A DNA stretch of 64,000 nt from Apis mellifera (taxonomy: Eukaryota > Arthropoda > Insecta > Hymenoptera > Apidae). Every line of letters begins with the position of its first letter. The first letter of the stretch is position 1. The notes below the pieces were generated by a model that saw only the letters and a list, made by a program, of their open reading frames with translations, was not told the DNA's origin and ran no database searches. The DNA is taken from the NCBI RefSeq assembly GCF_003254395.2, contig NC_037648.1, forward strand, positions 6,083,635-6,147,634, in the 5' to 3' direction. The translations under genes were made by a program, and so were the position numbers. Shown one piece after another: positions 49,940-62,389 of this stretch.

Positions 49940-52180
49940 AATTGCATATAATGAAATTGCTAAATTGTTAAAGTTTAATAAACTAATTGTAATAGTAAGA
50001 GCAGATATGATGTGTTTCTTTTAAGTATATATTTTGGTACAAAATATTGTAATTTTTGAATCTATAGTAATCAATCATAAAAATAAATAAATAAATATCA
50101 AGTCTATTTACTACATTTGATTTAATGCAAAATTTAAAACAGCATTGAATTACGTTTGAAAAAATGTAATAAGTTGTATTTGTTAAAATTATTTAAATAG
50201 AATTTTATTATTATATTATTATATATTATTTTAAATAAAATTATTTAAATAAATTTATAAATTTAATTCCAATAATTATAAGAAATTTTTTAAATTTACA
50301 GTAAAATTAATATATATAAATTTGAATCAAATTTTTGAATAAATAAATTTAATTTCTAAACAAGTTAAATAAAACGGATAATCGAAGTTCATTAAAGGAT
50401 AACTTTGATTTAATTAATATGACAGGAGTATACCTTCATTCAAACGAACTAATTATCACTCTCATTAGTATTTTAAACGAGATGTGCGACAAGCATTTCA
50501 ATTGTTACATCGTTACTTTCTCATGAAACAATTTAATTTAATTTATGGCATGTACATATAATCTCGAATGAATAATTCTACAAATTGAAAACAATAAATA
50601 CCTGTAAATGTAATTTCAACGAATTCATTATGTCTTTTTTACAATAAATAAAAAAAATAAATCTGGATAAAATATTATAAATAATAATAAATGATTAGAA
50701 TTCAGCATTAAATGCACGTAATATAATATAAACGACATTTTTTATGAAAATGGAAATTTTTTCATGAGAAAATGAAGAAAATATATGAATCGTAATCATT
50801 CTCATGGAAAACACAACTCGATAAAATATAACATGCACACATTTTAACATTCATTTTTATTGGAATATATTAAAGACTGCTTTTATTATAATATTTTATT
50901 GTAACATTAATGCTAACTCCATAATATACAATTTATTTTTTTTTCTTTAATTTTAAAAATAAAAAAATTTTGAACTACAATTGTAAGATTAATAAGACAT
51001 TTGTCGGAATTATAAACTAACAATATATTTTTTGTATTTATTAATTCTACTTGTTATTATTTAATAATGTAATTTAAATTATTATTTAAAGTTTATTAAT
51101 TTTATTTTTTCATTTATTATTTAAATTAATTATCTATTCTAAATATTATTAAAATATAGATATAATAATTTAATAGAGTTATATCATTATAAATTATACA
51201 ATTATTATTTTATTTTTTTATTTATTATCTTTATACTCTTATTAATTTATACTCTGTAACATTATTAAAATATAATAATCAATATAATAATAATTTTTAA
51301 TTTAGAGTAAGAAAAATAAATGTGTATTAATTCAATAAATCAAAAAATTATAATAAATCATTTTTAGTTAATATTTAATAATAAATTTTATAAAACAATG
51401 AAATTAATTAATTTATATTTTTATATTTATTATTATATTTTTAACAATTCATGCAATAATGAAATTGTAAATTGAAACATTTAAAAATAAAAAGTTACAT
51501 AGAACAAATTTTGCTTTATAAGTAATAAAGTAATGAACTATAAAAAAATACAATAAATTTTCGTCGATACATTTCTGATGAGTCATTGAAATTTAATTTC
51601 AGAATAATTTTAAATATATAATAATTTTAAATATTTTAAATATATATTATCTTAATTGTTTTGCCAAATAATTATATTTATATATAATTTTGTTTTTTAA
51701 GAATTTTTTTAAAGAATCAAATAAAAAATAATATTAAATAAAAAAATATCAATAAAAAAATATATCCATAGATATTTCTATTTATTAATAGTAGTAAATA
51801 TTCCTATTAATAATATTTATTAATAGTAATTTTTAAATAACATAACTTATATTCATGTATCAATTCATTTTTTCTATTTTTTAACTGATATATTACCAAT
51901 CTATCAGAAAATTATCTCAGATATAATATATGTATCTTAATATATATATCCTAAAAATTTTATTCAAATTTTATTCAAATTTTAAAAAATATTTAATATT
52001 TATGAATAAAATTAAGAAATATAATTCTTAAAATAATCAATTAATGCAAAACTATTTAATGCAAATCAATTTATTCAAAACCTTTAATTATTAATTATTC
52101 ATCAATTGAAGAGTATCATTTTAATTAATTATTATACCAAAATATTGATTTATATAAATATTACACTTATATTAAATTCA
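49940..52180. other. AT-rich desert
   Basis: No gene or element seen over 2.2 kb. Confidence 0.85.
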
Positions 52181-52249
52181 ATAAAAAATGCTATGAGAGA
52201 CATTGGAACGCAAAAAAAAAAAAATTAAAAGGCTATAAATAGAGCATAT

Positions 52250-52690
52250 CACTTGAATCGAAGAATTATTGACTATTCGTGGAGGATATTGAATTTCCAC
52301 CTCAAGATTATAAAAGAGACCAACGAGTAGTCGGTAAAAGAGCGTAAATAGAGACACCAAACGAGGGGAGAATAGGAAAGTGGTAGCTACGGTGCCTCCT
52401 CATCATGAAGTTTAACGACGGTAGGCGTGGTAGAAACGAGCCGCCTTTGTCCTCCTTGCCGGTCCAAATTATGTCGAGCAGGCCCAAAATCACTCCATAA
52501 TTGGCAAGCTGTTTGTTTTGTCGCAGACCGCGCCGACAACAGATGGCTCTTGTTCGCTCTTGCTTCAATAGCTCTTATTACGATTCCCTATTAACGGTTT
52601 ACCGGTCAAAATCGATTTCACTGTACTCTCTAAGAGCTTCTGATTGCGAAATAAGAAATCGCGTTATACATCAATGTATCTCATCATGAA
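52250..52690 (-). other. GC island with minus frame, coding uncertain
   Basis: Minus frame 52568-52308 (86 codons, TTG start) contains LANYGVILGLLDIIWTGKED, a plausible mixed hydrophobic segment, and ends TTRWSLL. An acceptor-like agctattgaagcaag lies near its start, but its tract is poor and no donor or poly(A) signal was found. The plus frame 52501-52689 (62 codons) overlaps. Possibly a short exon; no family recognised. Confidence 0.2.
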
Positions 52691-52699
52691 TGAAATAAC

Positions 52700-53540
52700 A
52701 GCAAATAATCAAATTAATTAAACTATTAAGAAAATTAATCTCTCCTTTATAATCAATATCAATAATGATATGATAATAATATAATATGTTTAATATATTA
52801 ATATAGGCGGGTTAATTTTTAAGATCTTAGATTTATTGAATATCTAGCAATTTTGAAACTATTTAAATTTTATAAATCTAAAAGTATTTTAGAATTAATA
52901 TTTTCTGTATTCAATGATTCTATTCTTATTTATAGTATTTTTTTTATATGTGTAATTGAATTAACAAATCATATTTATAATTCGTTATGAGTTTTTTATG
53001 CATCGATATACATTTGATTTTCTGTTTCTTTAAAAATTATTATTAGTAGTAATTATTTTTAGTTCAAATTTAAAATATTTAAAAAATGGAATGAATAAAG
53101 TCGATTCAAGAGCATCTACTATGGTTTTGGTAAAAAAATAAAGAAAATTAATGAAAATAAAATAAAAAATATTAATGATAATGATATATTATATAAATGA
53201 TAAAATGAAAATTTAATATACAAGATTTTTTTACTATATTAAATATTAATTTAAAATTCGAAATAAAGTAATAATTTTTAAATAATAATGAAATAATATA
53301 ATATAAATATAATATATAATTAATATATAATATAATATATAATTAAAGTAATAATAAAGTAATAGAAAATTAAGCAATAATAAATATTTAGATAATTTCT
53401 TATTAAATTTTTTCATAAATATTAATATTATGAATGAAAATGTATATAATTTATATATTATTAGAATACTTGTGAAATTACAAAAAGTGAAATTCTAATG
53501 TCAAATTTAAGTAAATATAATATACTGTTTAAAAAATAAA
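52700..53540. other. AT-rich desert
   Basis: No gene or element seen. Near 53280-53350 ataatatataat words are tandemly iterated. Confidence 0.8.
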
Positions 53541-53559
53541 AATTCCTCGAAAATTTCTC

Positions 53560-53650
53560 ATAACCTTCGTCAGTGGGCGACACCATACAGCTCTCAAAAT
53601 TTAAACCAACAACCCCCTGAGATGGCAGCACTTGTCGAACTATAGATCTA
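53560..53650. promoter_or_regulatory. 90-bp isolated GC patch, CTCF-like core
   Basis: A sharply bounded patch of about 47% GC lies in an AT desert. It contains gagatggcagcact (53619-53632), close to a CTCF core and similar to the word at 29593. No ORF, no splice pair. Confidence 0.2.
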
Positions 53651-53756
53651 TTAAAAACTTAAGATTTACGATTTTTATATTATATATATAAATTATCTTT
53701 ATAAATTATCAAAAAAAAAATAATAATAAATTATATTTATAATAGTAAATTATGTG

Positions 53757-53765
<9 letters not shown>

Positions 53766-53788
<23 letters not shown>

Positions 53789-53809
53789 TATTATTATTAT
53801 TATTATTAT
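53766..53809. repeat. (TAA)n/(TTA)n perfect palindrome
   Basis: A (TAA)n run meets a (TTA)n run at 53787/53788, making a 22+22 bp perfect palindrome with no spacer. The TAA side starts near 53759. Confidence 0.95.
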
Positions 53810-53819
53810 ATTATTAATA

Positions 53820-55190
53820 TTAATAATGAATAAATAATGAATTGTTTTAATTAATTCAATATTTAAAATTTTTCAACAATGATATACCTCGTATAGCATA
53901 ATATGTATAACAAATAAAAAAAATAATATTCTATTAAGACAAAAAAAAAAGAAACTCAAATTATTGATACTTATATAATACTTACGTAATGTTTTACATA
54001 TTAATAAATCTCACCATTATATTTGACTCACTTTTAATTTTAATAAAAAAATATAAAATTATACAAAATATTAATAATTATGAGCATTTCTATTTCGATA
54101 GAAATTTTATATTTTAAATTTTATATGATTACATAATTCATTCTTAATAAAAGGAATATAAAAATAATAATTTCCTTTTAGTAAGTATAAAAGAAACAAA
54201 AATCAATAATCTTTCTAAAATGAAAGAATGTTCGACAAATTAAAATATTTTACTCTTAGTTGATACTATATGTCTATCTTCTGACAGCTAATTTCAGAAA
54301 AAAAATAAACGAAAATAAATTAGTAAACGACAAGTATCAATCTGAAAAAAATAAAATAAAAAAAAATTATCGAGTGATATATCAATAGTAATTCAATAAG
54401 TGTCCTGTCTACCTTGTATGATCTATCTTAACGAGAACTTTGTGTTCGTGAAATTATGATAATATTTCAACATTTTATTCTACTTATATATATATATATT
54501 GTTTAATCTCTTTCGAATAACTTAGATTACATGTAAATTATAAAAAGAAAACAGTGAATAGAGAAGAAAATATAAAACATATTTTCATAAAATTTCATTA
54601 ATTTTCATCTAAGAAAATAGATGATAAAAATGATGAAATGGCTGATGAAACATTAATTAGAAATTTTAATTAATGTTCATTATAGATATATAAATATATA
54701 TATAAGATATAATATCAAGTTATTTATATTTTTATTAACTTTTTCTATAGAGTTTAATATTAGATAGAGAATAGTTATGAGTATAGAAAAGTTATTGAAT
54801 AATATGAAACTTCGTTATTTGGTTCGTTTTTTATAAATATGTATAATCAATGTGAAAGACATTCTATAATTTAAATATATAAATTATAAAAAAATACGAT
54901 ATAAGATTATTTAAAATTATTTTTACAAATTTTTTAAAATTATTATAATAAATTATATCATGTGATAATTAGAAAGCGATAGAAAAATTTTATATCATTT
55001 TATATCAATAAAATCTTATTTTTCTCTTATCTTAATTATCTACGAGTTTTCGAATAATATGCAAATTATATTTTAATCTTTATCCGGCAATTTATCTTGT
55101 ATTAAACGCTTCTTTCAAAGTTACCACTAATAAACAAAATCATTTTATTTTGAAATGACCAATTCTAATGAAATAAAATTGATGATCATT
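53820..55190. other. AT-rich desert
   Basis: No gene or element seen before the left end of the transposon at 55200. Confidence 0.8.
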
Positions 55191-55199
55191 CCTATAAAT

Positions 55200-56216
55200 C
55201 AGTGTTTCTCAACCAGTATTCCCATCCTCAAGAAAATCACGAAGTTTTGGGGTTTTTTCATAATTATTAATATAGAAAATTTTATAGTAAAAATTTTTAA
55301 CATTTATTATTTCAATATAAATTCAATATAAAGAATATTATAAATAAAAATAACCTATTGTATTGGAAATTAATCATATATATTTAATATTTTATATATA
55401 TTAATTTTTATTAATTTATTTAATATTTCAGTAAATATTTTTATTAAATTTTAATAAAAAAATTATAATATTAGTTTAATTAACATTATATAGTAATAAA
55501 TTTAAATATACAATTTTAAAAATTATATGCATAATTTTTTCAAAATTTTATTTATATGCAAAAATAAAAAAACAAATTTATATAAATACATTTTTATAAA
55601 TATTTTATTGAAAAATCAGAATATAAGAAATAATAACAAATTGAATTTTTTATTCGATATTATTGTATATAAAAATAGATTGTCAGTTTAATATTTATTA
55701 TTATTTATTTATTTGATATTATTTGATATTTATGAAAAATTAAATTTATTGCATGATAAATATTATTGATTTTTCTTAATTCTTATAAATCTATATTATT
55801 TAATCTATATTATTTATATAAATCTTTAATATTAATTTTTGAAATATATTATTTTATATTTAATAAACTTTTTTTATCATCCACAAATCTATTATATAAT
55901 TTGATTTAATGATTTTAAATATTCAAAAATCATCAAATATTAACAATATTTTTGTATTTTATCAAACGAAAAATCAATTTATTGTTATTTTATATTTTTA
56001 TAATGTAATATAAAAATAAATAATAAAAATATAACCTTTTAATAAAATATTTATAAAATATTACATTACATTATAGAATATTTTTTTTTCATTTTTACTT
56101 GGAATAGAATAATGTGATAATATTTTAGAAAAAAACTTAAGACACTTTATTAATATAAGCAATACATATCTACACTTTATAAAATGGATTTCTTCATGAA
56201 ATGTTGGGAAACACTG
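55200..56216. mobile_element. Non-autonomous hAT-type DNA transposon
   Basis: The left end is CAGTGTTTCTCAACC. The right end, read on the other strand, is CAGTGTTTCCCAACA, so 13 of 15 terminal positions match. Both fit the common hAT terminal consensus, CAGTG followed by TTCTCAAC-like sequence. The element is 1,017 bp. The interior is AT-rich with no ORF of note and no transposase remnant, so it depends on an enzyme encoded elsewhere. hAT elements make 8-bp target duplications; here the flanks are ctataaat and ttacaatc, which match at only about half the positions, so the duplication has decayed or the insertion is old. It lies directly beside the GC island starting near 56220. Confidence 0.55.
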
Positions 56217-56219
56217 TTA

Positions 56220-57130
56220 CAATCGAAAAATAAAAAAAAAAAAGAAAAAAAGAAGAAACAAGAAGATAGGAACGTTATCTTATCGAGGTCTTTCTCGTCC
56301 CAAGATCTGGTATGCGACTCGACAGATCGATGTTCTCTATCTTAAACGTTTCTAAGATTGGGCATATTTTGTTTGACTGTCCCTCTAATTAGAAGTCGTT
56401 CGGACTTTTAAAGTCAGGGCAAATGAAGTTCAACTGATCCTGATCGAGGGATAACGATAGGATGAAAACGAAGGGATACGTAACGATAGCCAAGATACGT
56501 TTTCTTAATTTCACGGTCCATTCGAACGACTAGGAATACATATGCGAGTCGGACACCTTTCGCTCTTTTTATATCTTGCAGGGTCGCCCAAAAGTCTGGG
56601 TGGTTCAGTCACGACCCTTGTAATAAACAGAGATGGAACGACGAGTCAATGACCATGAAATTTTCGATCCACATAGATAGGATCGTGTATTTAAAAATGC
56701 TTTTAACAGGATCTCGTCAACCGATTGTCCTCTAATAGGGGAATCTTGTTCTTTCCTCCAATGGCGTGGTTCACGTTCGCCAATGGGTTATATATACGAA
56801 ACTAACAGGACAATTAGTTAGCCGATCGTGATAAATCTACAGGTTGGAAATCGTTAAATTCCAGGGACTTTCGCTCACTCGGTAGGAAATATCTCGCTGG
56901 AATTTCGCTTCGGTAAATAACTAGACATATTAGGGAGAATCGTTTTGATATTCGCCTGTGAGAAACGGAAATTGGATACAATGGGGATTTTTACTTGCAA
57001 ATTTCTTTGGAAATTAGTTAACTGATTTTACATCACAGTCGACTTTCATCCGACTTTCCGATTTAAAGTAAATTTTCCCGATTATGACTTGAACAACTTT
57101 TTCCGAATTGATGCTACGTAATCTATTTTC
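56220..57130. other. 0.9-kb GC island with no reading frame
   Basis: About 41% GC over 0.9 kb, yet no frame reaches 60 codons on either strand, unlike other islands of this size. It holds a short hairpin (AGGGTCG/CGACCCT, 56580-56586 with 56612-56618), a 13-bp palindrome gacttttaaagtc (56403-56415), a promoter-like cluster (listed separately) and a 9-bp stem AAATTCCAG/CTGGAATTT (56856-56864 with 56897-56905). Best read as regulatory DNA or a non-coding RNA locus. Confidence 0.4.
56758..56820 (+). promoter_or_regulatory. Promoter-like cluster: two CCAAT boxes and a TATA box
   Basis: CCAATGG occurs at 56758-56764 and again at 56780-56786. TATATATA follows at 56789-56796. Transcription would start near 56820. 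A small stem, aactaa/ttagtt, lies at 56800-56819. No ORF follows, so a transcript would be non-coding or would splice to a distant exon. Confidence 0.35.
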
Positions 57131-57139
57131 TCGTTTTGA

Positions 57140-58670
57140 ATAGAATTTTATTATATGCTATATATTATTATTTTGTTATAAGTGAATAAAATAGACAAAA
57201 AATTGGTTGATAAATTTATTATTATGTGAACGGAGTATAAAAATATAAGTAGATTGATGAATAATTTAGAAATAGATAAATCATAAAATAGATATTCAAA
57301 ATATTTTCAAATACGTTTTATCGTTTTTTTTTAAATACAAAAAATTATTAGAATTTTGAAATTATTAAAATAGAATATTATATATTTATTAAAAATATAT
57401 ATTTACAAATATACGTAAAGATTGCTATAATTAAAACCAATTTCTTAATAAATTTTTTAACATTTATTTATTTTATTTTTTTAATTATATTGAAAAATTG
57501 TACACAATTGTAATTAGGAATAATAAATTTTTATTTATAAACTTCATTGATATATTTCAATTTAATTTAGACTAAAGGATATATTGATCTTTTTTAAAAA
57601 ATCATATAATATATTTATATTAATATATTTTAAATTCATTTTAAAGTGATTATTTTATATTAAAATAAATCATTTTTATACACTGAAGAGAATTTTTTTC
57701 TTTTTACAAAAAAAAATAAAGATATTTATTCAAAAAAATTTATTCGTAAAATAATTTTGTATTAAAAATATTTCAAAGTACAATTAAATTTATAATTGAT
57801 TTTAAAATATACGAGAATCTATTTATTAAGTTCTATTTTACTATAAAAATTTTATTAATAATTATATATTAAAGATATAATTTAGAATCAATTAATACTA
57901 ATATAATGCTCACTAACAATAAATAAAATTCTTCTAAATTTCAAATATTTTAGAAGCACATTTCATTATAATTATACAATACGCAGTATATTTACAATTA
58001 ATACTTATTAAATTTTCAAAATATAATATGATGACTTAGAACATAATATATTATGTTACATAATATAGAATTAATATAAAATTAATATAATTAATTTTAG
58101 AATTAATATAAAATTAATATAATATAAAATTAATATAATACATAGATATAAATAAGATTAATAAAATCCTAAATTATATAAATATAAATCTAATTAAAAT
58201 CACAATATTGAATTATTAATAATTTGAATTGAATTTACAATTAAATTTAAATAATTTAATTTTAGAATATTTAATTTTAATATCGTATTTAATATATTAT
58301 ATAAAAAATTTATGCATTTCGTTAAAATGTAAAATATAAATAAAATATTTTAAACTTAAAATATTAATAAATCAAATTCTTATTAATTGTTTATGATTAT
58401 TATAATATCAATAGAAAATTAATTATATTTAACTGATTAAATATAAAAATTACATTTAATAATTTTTATAAAAATCTTCTAAACAACGTAAATATTAATA
58501 TTGATCTAATAATAAGAATTTACTGTCATTTTACAATTATAATTAATTATAAAAATATACATATAAATATATAATAATAAATACGAAAGTAAGAGAGAAA
58601 GTAACCATTTTAAACAATCCAGAAAGTATATGAAATAAATGCTCTTAAACAACATAAACACGATTATAGT
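57140..58670. other. AT-rich desert
   Basis: No gene seen. The word aattaatataaa is repeated about five times at 58068-58140. The minus ORF at 58697-58506 (63 codons, ATG) is Ile/Leu/Tyr-rich and desert-like. Confidence 0.8.
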
Positions 58671-58679
58671 TAAATCCAC

Positions 58680-59440
58680 AAATATGCCATGAGTCAATCA
58701 GTCAATCCGACATCGACACACCAGGCAAACAGAAAGCCGAACTATATACAAAGAGGCGACTGTACATGAAGAAATTTTCGTTGAAATTTTCATCGTGCGA
58801 AGCAACCGTGTTCTAAACTAGAAGTCGACGCGTTTCGAAAATCAACGTCTCATTAATAATGGCCGAGTCATGCCTGTGAACAGACAAAGGCTCATAAATG
58901 AAGCAAAAGTGTTCACAGTTTAAATCAGCGGTAGATAGAATGCGATGCCGGTGCGATGTAGGCCCCTCGTTCGTGCACGAAAGCCGGAGATGTATATACG
59001 AGGAATCGAGGTGTACATGGTATAGAAGAGAGGACAGAGGGCATAGTGACTCAAAGGGATCGGGGCGCGCCTGAGAATGGAGATTTAAGGGTCCACACGT
59101 GGGTGTGGGTGGCTAGTAGAGTTTCTGCCGATGGCGTCGTCCTCATCGTTGTCGCCGCATCGTTACATTCGCCGCCAACGTGACATCCCTGCGCTTGTTC
59201 CAACGGGGCCCCCCTCGCGTATATACGGCCCTTCTACGTGGCATTTACATTATTCGGCCCCGACTCGAATCTAATATTATGAATCACGCGCCCTGTCCGG
59301 GCCGTGCATAATGGGGTCGTAGGTCGGCACCGCCTCGCGCAGAATTCTTCTACGCTGTTTCTCTCCTGGAAGGAACAGGAATGGAACAAAAGGTCCCAGA
59401 CCCTTTTCAAGCGGATGGATTTTCATAATGGATAATAACA
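58680..59440. promoter_or_regulatory. Most GC-rich island; CpG-dense, no ORF
   Basis: The stretch 59040-59420 exceeds 55% GC and is dense in CpG (ggcccccctcgcgtatatac is one example), but no frame reaches 60 codons. It holds an E-box CACGTG at 59096-59101, homeodomain-type TAAT words (cattaataatgg near 58850), acaaagg near 58885 and a TATA-like gtatatac near 59219. This is typical of a developmental enhancer or CpG-type promoter rather than an exon. Confidence 0.4.
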
Positions 59441-59447
59441 CTGTTGC

Positions 59448-59729
59448 TTAGTTACACTTAATAACGCCGCGAAACGGACGTTTTGAAATGCGACGGGAAA
59501 ATGCATCGCGAAATGTCGGTGATCTCGCGAAAGTGCATGCAAGGATATCGCTGGTTCGAATGATATTACTACGAGATTGAATATTTTTAGCGAAATTTTT
59601 GCATAATTGCTCCTGCAATACCATGATTTTTTTGAATATGATAAATAAATAAAAAAGAAAGATATATTTTCCTTTCCTTTTCTTAGTTCTTGTGATTACA
59701 ATCCTTTTGGCCATATTAGCAATATTCAT
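59448..59729 (-). CDS. Candidate small ORF or terminal exon, basic protein, 93 aa
   Basis: A true ATG at 59729 opens 93 codons to TAA at 59448. The N-terminus, MNIANMAKRIVITRTKKRKG, is followed by a hydrophobic segment (YIFLFYLFIIFKKIMV) and a basic C-terminal half (FARSPTFRDAFSRRISKRPF). Alternatively the middle is the end of an intron. Its pyrimidine-rich run ends at tggtattgcag near 59617, and the exon EQLCKNFAKNIQSRSNIIRT would begin there and end at the same stop. It lies at the right edge of the large GC island. No family recognised and no poly(A) signal noted. Confidence 0.24.
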   Translation of the reverse strand: MNIANMAKRIVITRTKKRKGKYIFLFYLFIIFKKIMVLQEQLCKNFAKNIQSRSNIIRTSDILACTFARSPTFRDAFSRRISKRPFRGVIKCN

Positions 59730-59739
59730 AGCAATATTC

Positions 59740-62370
59740 AGAAATACTTTTTTATGATCAATAAAAAATTTTAAAATATTTAACAGAATATGTTAAAAAT
59801 TTTTTTGTTCCATTATAATTAAGCAATTTCTTCAATTGCAAATAAATAACTATAGCTAATAAATGAAATTAATTCTTTATGTCCTAAAAAATTTTAATGT
59901 TTATACATTAAAATGTTAATATTAATATTTCAATTTAAAAAAAATTTACAAAAAAGAATTTATTTATTATTTTCAATATTACAAATTTAATTTTCAAAGT
60001 AATAATGATAGATAAATAAATTAAAATAGCTAAAAAATTGGAAAGAAAAATTAATTTTATTTAAATACATAAAATTTGTTAAAATAAAAAAAAATAAAAG
60101 AAAAACAAAAAATAAAAATTTTTAATTTAATAAGTAGTTTCCAGAATAAAAATTTATATGTAGATTTTCACATTTTTATGAAAATCAACAAAACTTATTA
60201 AAGTTAAAAAGTTAAGTTTAAACCTTGCATTTCATATAAAAATCTGAAAATAAGAAATGATGATCCTATTGAAACTAATAAGATTATGTATCTCAAAATA
60301 ACTTTAGCAAGGATTATCTTATTACATAATTTCTCTAGTATTATTAACGAGAAATCTATTGCAGACTTATGACAAAAATGATATTGCATATCACATTTTG
60401 AATATTATATACAATTATTTTTTAATTTGTCATATTTTGTATTATTAAAATTTATTTATAAAAGAAATTTATTTTTAATTTATTTCTAAAAGAAAATTCA
60501 TTTTAAAAAAGTTAAACTTCTTTTTTTATATGTCATTATATTTATGTTTGAAAAAATAATTGATATAGATCGGAAAATGATCAATATATCATTAAATGAA
60601 ACAATTCTATATCCTTCATAAATCATCATTTTTAAAATATTTTACTTTAATTTAGGATATAAATTTTAAAATATTTATTTATTTATTTATTCCATTTAGA
60701 AAAATTTTCGATTAAATTAAAAAATTGATTATATTATATTATTAATTTTCAGTATAATATCGAAATTTAATTTTTAAAACTAATGGAAAAGCTAATAGAA
60801 CTATCAAAACATAAGAAATTTTTAGAAAATGTGATTCTGTCTCAAGAAAAAAAATTTCATTTAAATAATAAGATCTATTTCTAACAAAGAATTAAAAAAT
60901 TGATTAAATACAGCAAGTTTATAAAAGTTAAGAAAGATTATGCAAAAAAATAATGTATATCAATATTATATTCTAATTATATTAAAAAGTTACTTAAACA
61001 TCCAATATTGTGCCATTTTTAGTGTAGTTATTGAAACATTTAATTAAAATGATCTTGTTTCAGATTATATTAAATATTTGAATAATTGAATTTTTAAAAA
61101 ATTTTTTAACAAAACGAAAAATATTAAAAATATTGAATTATAATAAAATTCAATATATTAAATATTGAGTTATGAAATATGCATTTTTATATGTATTTGT
61201 GTTTTTTCAAAATTGTTTTATTTATATATAATTATATTCATTTTTACAAATCATAATATCTATGTTTCATGTCAAGACTCAAGAGAATTTCAAAAATTTG
61301 AATAAAATTTTGATTTTAAATTGTAGATTCAATAATATTTTCTGTTACATAATAAAGAATAAAAAAAACACAAATAATTTAATATCTACTATATTTCTTT
61401 TTATTCGATGTACTTGAATAATCAATTTGAAAACATTAGCCTTCTTTTATAATACACATCATAAGAGCGAATTAAAATATATATATTTTCGAAGAATGAA
61501 AAATAATGAATATATAAATATAAAAGTATATAATCTATTATATAATAGCATATAAATAATAATTATTATTGATATGTCGATTCTGTATACTTAATGCAAA
61601 GAATTCAAATCTCATATAATATATTCCTTGCATTTTTAATTCGAATGTATTCAATATTTTCGGATTCTCACGGATTTTTTCATTACAATAATAATAATAA
61701 TAATAATAACAACAACAACAATAACAACAATAATAATAATATAAATAATTTGAGAATTTCAAAATGATTGATATTATGATTATACAAAAAAAATGGATAT
61801 TTCTTTTATCATTCATTTTAAAGTCACTTTATATTTTAAATTTTCATTTTCATTAATCAGGATGAAAATATATATTTAAATATATAATTCTTTAATTATG
61901 GTTGTCAACAGATAACGACACATAAATTTTTATGAAATATAATTAATGTTAAAAAATAATTTTAAGATTTTTGAAGATTTTAATGTTCTGAAGCCATTAT
62001 AAATATATATATATTCATAACTAAAGAATTAAAAAATAATATAATATATATAATAATATATATAATATACTCATTTTATATATATATAAAACATAATAAT
62101 GACATAATTTTCAAATGACTTTCAAAATTATGATAAAAAAATTTTTTTATATTATTATATTCTATATGAAATGAGAACAATATAAAAGATGTATACATCT
62201 TTCCATAACATCAATTCTTTTATATTCTTATAATAATTCACATTACTCAATAAAATCTGAAATATTATTTAATTTTTCAATTTTTGTAATCATATGCAAA
62301 ATGAAATCATTAATACACAATCCTATACAGATAAATGTAACTAGATTTTATCTCCTGCAAAAAAGTAGCA
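59740..62370. other. AT-rich desert
   Basis: 2.6 kb without a supported gene. It contains the (TAA)/(CAA) microsatellite at 61687-61741. ORFs at 60389-60204 and 61816-61538 (-) reflect local composition; the latter contains Tyr/Cys runs encoded by that repeat. Confidence 0.8.
61687..61741. repeat. (AAT)n(AAC)n(AAT)n microsatellite
   Basis: A trinucleotide run of about 18 units that switches from AAT to AAC and back. Confidence 0.95.
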
Positions 62371-62389
62371 TTATAATATGAAAATCTGT

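Noticed and set aside
56580..56618. gggtcgcccaaaagtctggg resembling a mariner or Tc1 end
   Set aside because: The only inverted partner is 25 bases away (a hairpin). No second end or transposase remnant was found.
59553..59575. ggttcgaat, like a tRNA T-arm
   Set aside because: No matching acceptor stem, D-arm or anticodon arm around it.
61538..61816. 92-codon minus ORF with Tyr/Cys runs
   Set aside because: The runs are the AAT/AAC microsatellite read on the opposite strand.
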